Positions 40,891 to 43,386 of a stretch of 43,386 nucleotides of DNA are shown in pieces. A model generated the notes under the pieces. It was not told the origin of the DNA. It did no database searches and saw only the letters and a list, made by a program, of their open reading frames with translations. Origin of the DNA: an uncultured Bacilli bacterium (GTDB lineage: Bacteria; Bacillota_I; Bacilli_A; RF39; UBA660); NCBI GenBank assembly GCA_947629815.1, contig CANRFG010000008.1, forward strand, positions 1-43,386, written 5' to 3'. The number at the start of each line of letters is the position of its first letter. The first letter of the stretch is position 1. The position numbers were made by a program, and so were the translations under genes.

Positions 40891-40905
40891 AAAAAGTGAT
40901 ATAAT
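40878..40905 (+). promoter_or_regulatory. promoter of hsp20
   Basis: TTGCAA (40878-40883) inside CIRCE, 16-bp spacer, TATAAT (40900-40905). Confidence 0.7.
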
Positions 40906-40975
40906 TATATATGTAAGTGATATAAAAAAGTCATTTATGGGTATTATAATTGTATAAAGAAAGGGAGAATGAGAT

Positions 40976-41398
40976 ATGATGATGATACCAAGAAGAAATA
41001 GTGATTTTGATTTGTGGAAAGATTTGTTTGATGATCCATTCTTTAATAATCATGAAACAAAAGTAATGCGCACTGATATCAAGGAGGGTAAAGATAATTA
41101 TAATATAATAATTGATTTACCAGGATATGAAAAGGAAAATATCAAAATTAACATTGAAAATGGTTATTTAAATGTAACTGCTACTATGGATAGCCATGAT
41201 GAAGAAAAAGAAGAAGGAAAATTTGTACGCCGTGAAAGATATTTTGGTGAATGTTCTCGTAGTTTTTATATTGGTGATGAAGTAACAGAAGATGACATTC
41301 ATGCATCATTTAAAAATGGTATATTAAGATTAGACATTCCTAAAAAGGAACAAAAAGAACAAAATAATTCAAAGAAATATATTGAGATATCTGATTAA
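40976..41398 (+). CDS. small heat-shock protein Hsp20
   Basis: A 140-aa alpha-crystallin-type holdase that binds unfolding proteins in the cytoplasm. Short N-terminal arm (NSDFDLWKDLFDDPFFNNH), then the alpha-crystallin domain: KVMRTDIKEGKDNYNIIIDLPGYEKENIKINIENGYLNVTA, VRRERYFGECSRSFYIG, and the FKNGILRLDIPK motif; C-terminal tail Lys/Gln-rich. AGGGAG is 8 bases before the ATG. The CIRCE element upstream puts it under HrcA, an arrangement more usual for groESL and dnaK than for hsp20. Confidence 0.95.
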   Translation: MMMIPRRNSDFDLWKDLFDDPFFNNHETKVMRTDIKEGKDNYNIIIDLPGYEKENIKINIENGYLNVTATMDSHDEEKEEGKFVRRERYFGECSRSFYIGDEVTEDDIHASFKNGILRLDIPKKEQKEQNNSKKYIEISD

Positions 41399-41421
41399 AG
41401 AAGAGTTTATCTTCTTTTTTT
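41398..41421 (+). terminator. terminator of hsp20
   Basis: A 7-bp stem AAGAAGA/TCTTCTT with 5-nt loop and five T, starting in the stop codon. Confidence 0.8.
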
Positions 41422-41544
41422 ATATAAAAATGTTTTACATCAATTTAAATATAGCATAAATTGATTCTAAAATATATTTAGTAAATTATATAGATAAAAA
41501 CATTTGAATATAGTATAATAATCGGTATAAAGGAGTTTTTGATT

Positions 41545-42195
41545 ATGAGTAATAAATTACAAAGACATAAATGCTATTTAGTTCAATCTGGTGTATTTAA
41601 AGGTGAAATTAAAGAGATTACAGGGAGAAATTCAATTGTTTATTTAAATTATATGGGAGGCTTTGAATTTGAAAGAGGAGCATTACCTGAATCAACGCAA
41701 AGAATGATAACTAATATTGATTTTTATGATGTGTTTACTTTTTCTCAATATGTAAATTCTAAAGGAGAACCATTAATGGTATATGCTCCAAAAATGTTTA
41801 TAGAACATATATCTAAAATTGTTGAAGAATTAGCAATGGGGAGAAATAATTATTTGAAAAAAAGGTGTACTCTTCCAGAATATTTAGCAGGAAAGAAAAC
41901 TTACCCTTATGCAGATTTTTGGTGGGATATTGAAAACGATTTCTATATTTTCTTTGGAGAACAGAAAAAAGATTTAGTTTTAGCAGCGCAAAAATCAATG
42001 AGAGAAAGAAGCATAGGTGAAGTAGAAATTGGAGATTGGGATAAATTATCAGAATATTATTTTCTTTTTAATCAGGATTTGAATGATGAAGCAAAGGAAT
42101 TTTTAAAACCTAAAAAATCTAAATTAGTAAAACGTTTAGTAAGAACATTAAATTATAAAATGGAAAAAGATACTAATAAAACTACTACTAATTAA
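41545..42195 (+). CDS. unknown soluble protein
   Basis: A 216-aa protein I do not recognise. N-terminal 40 residues (HKCYLVQSGVFKGEIKEITGRNSIVYLNYMG) read like a small SH3/KOW-like barrel; the middle is helical with an aromatic YPYADFWWDIENDFYIFFGEQKKDL stretch; the C-terminus is basic (KPKKSKLVKRLVRTLNYKMEKD). A nucleic-acid or ribosome link would be a guess from the basic tail and barrel-like start. AAGGAG at 41530-41535 sets ATG 41545. No signal peptide. Confidence 0.75.
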   Translation: MSNKLQRHKCYLVQSGVFKGEIKEITGRNSIVYLNYMGGFEFERGALPESTQRMITNIDFYDVFTFSQYVNSKGEPLMVYAPKMFIEHISKIVEELAMGRNNYLKKRCTLPEYLAGKKTYPYADFWWDIENDFYIFFGEQKKDLVLAAQKSMRERSIGEVEIGDWDKLSEYYFLFNQDLNDEAKEFLKPKKSKLVKRLVRTLNYKMEKDTNKTTTN

Positions 42196-42289
42196 TACTG
42201 ATATGACTATACATATATTGATTGTTAATATGCAAGTTTCTTTGGCAATTTATAATAAGTTATAGAATAATTTTGATAATGAAGTATTA

Positions 42290-42337
42290 CTATATCATTA
42301 GTTTGCTAATAAATTTACCAATTTTTTCTTGATTCAT
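42290..42337 (-). pseudogene. N-terminal relic of an XRE/zinc-ribbon regulator gene
   Basis: The minus-strand frame reads MNQEKIGKFISKLMI then stop. The first ten residues are identical to the start of the XRE regulator at 13047 (MNQEKIGKFI), after which homology stops. It looks like the 5' end of a deleted paralogue. No ribosome site of note is seen. Confidence 0.6.
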
Positions 42338-42383
42338 ATTTTTTATTTTTTCGTAAATAATTATGCATTATGTATTTATAAAA

Positions 42384-42494
42384 TTATCCAAACAAAATGT
42401 GGAGTTATACTAATTATTATTTATTTCACTAAATATTATATTATTTTGTGCTCTTTTTATATAGCAGTTTGGATAAACAAGCATTATCCTTTTT
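42384..42494 (+). promoter_or_regulatory. possible RNA switch: alternative stem and terminator
   Basis: TTATCCAAAC (42384-42393) can pair perfectly with GTTTGGATAA (42467-42476), but GGATAA (42471-42476) can also pair with TTATCC (42484-42489) to form a terminator followed by TTTTT. The two pairings exclude each other, as in an attenuator. CAAAAT (42393-42398) and ATTTTG (42443-42448) could nest inside. Confidence 0.35.
42471..42494 (+). terminator. terminator hairpin in the 42.2-42.6 kb gap
   Basis: A 6-bp stem GGATAA/TTATCC with 7-nt loop and five T. Confidence 0.55.
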
Positions 42495-42503
42495 ATTAGG
42501 CAA

Positions 42504-42532
42504 TTGAAAACATGTAAATAAATTAGTATAAT
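42504..42532 (+). promoter_or_regulatory. distal promoter of the last gene
   Basis: TTGAAA (42504-42509), 17-bp spacer, TATAAT (42527-42532). Confidence 0.7.
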
Positions 42533-42585
42533 AGTTCATATTAAATCTTTTTTTGATAATTATTAATGATGTTTAAATAAATTCC

Positions 42586-42614
42586 TTGATAAATAATACT
42601 AGAAATGTTAAAAT
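42586..42614 (+). promoter_or_regulatory. proximal promoter of the last gene
   Basis: TTGATA (42586-42591), 17-bp spacer, TAAAAT (42609-42614). Confidence 0.6.
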
Positions 42615-42633
42615 ATTAGCAAGGAGGGTTTAT

Positions 42634-43092
42634 ATGAAATATAATGATACGCTTTTTAATATCAGTGCTCAAAATTATTCAAATATTAAAAGCACTGAAA
42701 TTAGTAGCATTGATAAAAAATGTCAAAATAAATTGTTAAAAATTTTATTAAAAAGATTTTCGGAAGAATTACAAAAAAATCCAAATCAAAATAATGGAAT
42801 TGCCAAGGTTAAATTTAAAAGTCCATTTTGGCAAAATTCAGATGAAGGTTATAGCTTAATCAAAAAATTAGTTGAATCACAAAAATTTGATACATTTGCA
42901 AGTGAGTATTGTTTTTATTTAGGGGATGTCGAAACTAGATGTGACGATTACTATACTGCTTATTTTGAAATCATTTGGGATTACAAAAGTTATTTTGAGT
43001 TTTTAAATATGAGTGTAATCGAAAGTAAAAGTGTTTGGCAAGAATCTCAAGAGATAATTGATGAGAAAAAGCAAAAGAGAAAACAAGCTTAA
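42634..43092 (+). CDS. unknown protein, perhaps truncated by a late stop
   Basis: A 152-aa soluble protein I do not recognise; it has a helical N-terminal half (KKCQNKLLKILLKRFSEELQKN) and a mixed second half (YCFYLGDVETRCDDYYTAYFEIIWDYKSYFEFLN) ending in a basic helix EIIDEKKQKRKQA. AAGGAGG lies 8 bases before ATG 42634. After the TAA at 43090 the same frame stays open for 15 more codons (IKRLELRLQELKEDN), which continue the helix with a leucine pattern and end just before the terminator. The TAA may therefore be a recent nonsense change that removed the last turn of a coiled coil. Confidence 0.75.
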   Translation: MKYNDTLFNISAQNYSNIKSTEISSIDKKCQNKLLKILLKRFSEELQKNPNQNNGIAKVKFKSPFWQNSDEGYSLIKKLVESQKFDTFASEYCFYLGDVETRCDDYYTAYFEIIWDYKSYFEFLNMSVIESKSVWQESQEIIDEKKQKRKQA

Positions 43093-43148
43093 ATTAAAAG
43101 ACTAGAACTAAGATTACAAGAATTAAAAGAAGATAATTAATGTAAAAT

Positions 43149-43190
43149 ACACACGCATATTGGTTGCCAATATGCAGGTGTGTTTTTTAT
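43149..43190 (+). terminator. strong terminator of the last gene
   Basis: Stem ACACAC+GCATATTGG pairs with CCAATATGC+GTGTGT (bulged AG), loop TTG, then seven T. It is the most G+C-rich hairpin of the window. Confidence 0.9.
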
Positions 43191-43309
43191 ATATTAGGAA
43201 TTTCCTTTCAAAAAAATTTTGTTTGTTTTTGATAACTAATAGTTAACAAATAAAAAAATTCACGACAAAAATTTGGCAATTAAATCCGTTTGAAAAAAAA
43301 GGCTAAATA

Positions 43310-43386
43310 CTAGAAATCGGCTTCAATAGTTTTGGGTGTCATTCTAGTATTACAATTATCGCATATAAATAATTTATTATTTTTAA
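43310..43386 (-). CDS. possible C-terminal end of a zinc-finger protein, partial
   Basis: On the minus strand a frame is open from the window edge for 24 codons and ends ...KLFICDNCNTRMTPKTIEADF, stop at 43310-43312. The CxxC pair (CDNC) resembles half of a zinc ribbon. Too short to be sure it is coding; the rest would lie beyond the window. Confidence 0.3.
   Translation of the reverse strand, partial: KNNKLFICDNCNTRMTPKTIEADF

Larger units (their letters stand above)
42196..42633. other. 438-bp gap with gene relic, possible RNA switch and two promoters
   Basis: No intact gene. On the minus strand there is a 15-codon remnant of an XRE gene (42290-42337). A 10-bp inverted repeat (42384-42393 and 42467-42476) overlaps a terminator hairpin (42471-42494). 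Two good promoters follow (42504-42532, 42586-42614), reading into the last gene. Confidence 0.6.

Noticed and set aside
1-43386. UGA as a tryptophan codon (Mycoplasma-type code)
   Set aside because: TGA ends genes at 1008-1010 and 18224-18226 with terminators at once behind, and Trp is written TGG.

Overview
The window is strongly A+T-rich, uses ATG/GTG/TTG starts and standard stops (TGA is a stop, TGG is Trp), has AGGAGG-like ribosome sites, short TTGNNN-N17-TATAAT promoters and compact rho-independent terminators. Rubrerythrin, CIRCE, a CsoR/CopA pair, TmcAL and zinc-type L32 fit an uncultured anaerobic low-GC Firmicute (Bacilli/Erysipelotrichia/RF39-like gut lineage or similar). The exact lineage cannot be fixed from sequence alone. 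I see no rRNA, tRNA, CRISPR array, transposase or integrase.

Layout. 1-1010: 5'-truncated MoxR-like AAA+ ATPase. 1145-5315: an unknown protein with a faint glutamine-amidotransferase look, then MurL, a MurD2-type ligase and an 8-oxoguanine glycosylase; the MurL/MurD2 pair implies that D-Glu enters peptidoglycan by epimerising L-Glu already attached to the precursor. 5316-13661: housekeeping genes (TmcAL, YceD/DUF177, L32, Ffh, a COG2509-type flavoprotein, rubrerythrin, aquaporin, thioredoxin reductase) and an XRE/membrane/zinc-ribbon protein. 13762-17207: an anchored unknown, then CsoR and CopA behind a promoter with a CsoR-like operator in its spacer. 17289-18226: a Panacea-domain antitoxin and overlapping small partner, a likely toxin-antitoxin locus. 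18318-25619: TtcA-like thiolase, nine-repeat WG protein, fused ABC transporter, and a divergent pair of cell-wall proteins (SpoIID-like/PG-binding and PG-binding/LysM) without signal peptides.

The accessory part is 25734-43386. It has a three-gene operon of unknown proteins with an XRE-like regulator (25734-27818), two collagen-like BclA-type proteins with a common N-terminal leader (28962-29981 minus, 37802-39142 plus), and between them a self-contained unit bounded by a perfect 53-bp direct repeat (31332-31384 and 37699-37751). That unit has a double-HTH XRE regulator divergent from an operon encoding a zinc-ribbon/membrane HELGH metallopeptidase, a 59-residue zinc-ribbon membrane protein, a Ca2+-type P-ATPase, an exported small protein, a possible ADP-ribosyltransferase-like protein and a basic coiled-coil peptide. 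This is my best candidate for an undescribed system. The window closes with cardiolipin synthase, an Hsp20 gene under a near-perfect CIRCE, two unknown genes, a relic of an XRE gene and a possible RNA switch.

Regulation is unusually legible: I list promoters, operators and terminators where spacing and sequence support them. All functional names rest on reading motifs by eye; no database search was run.
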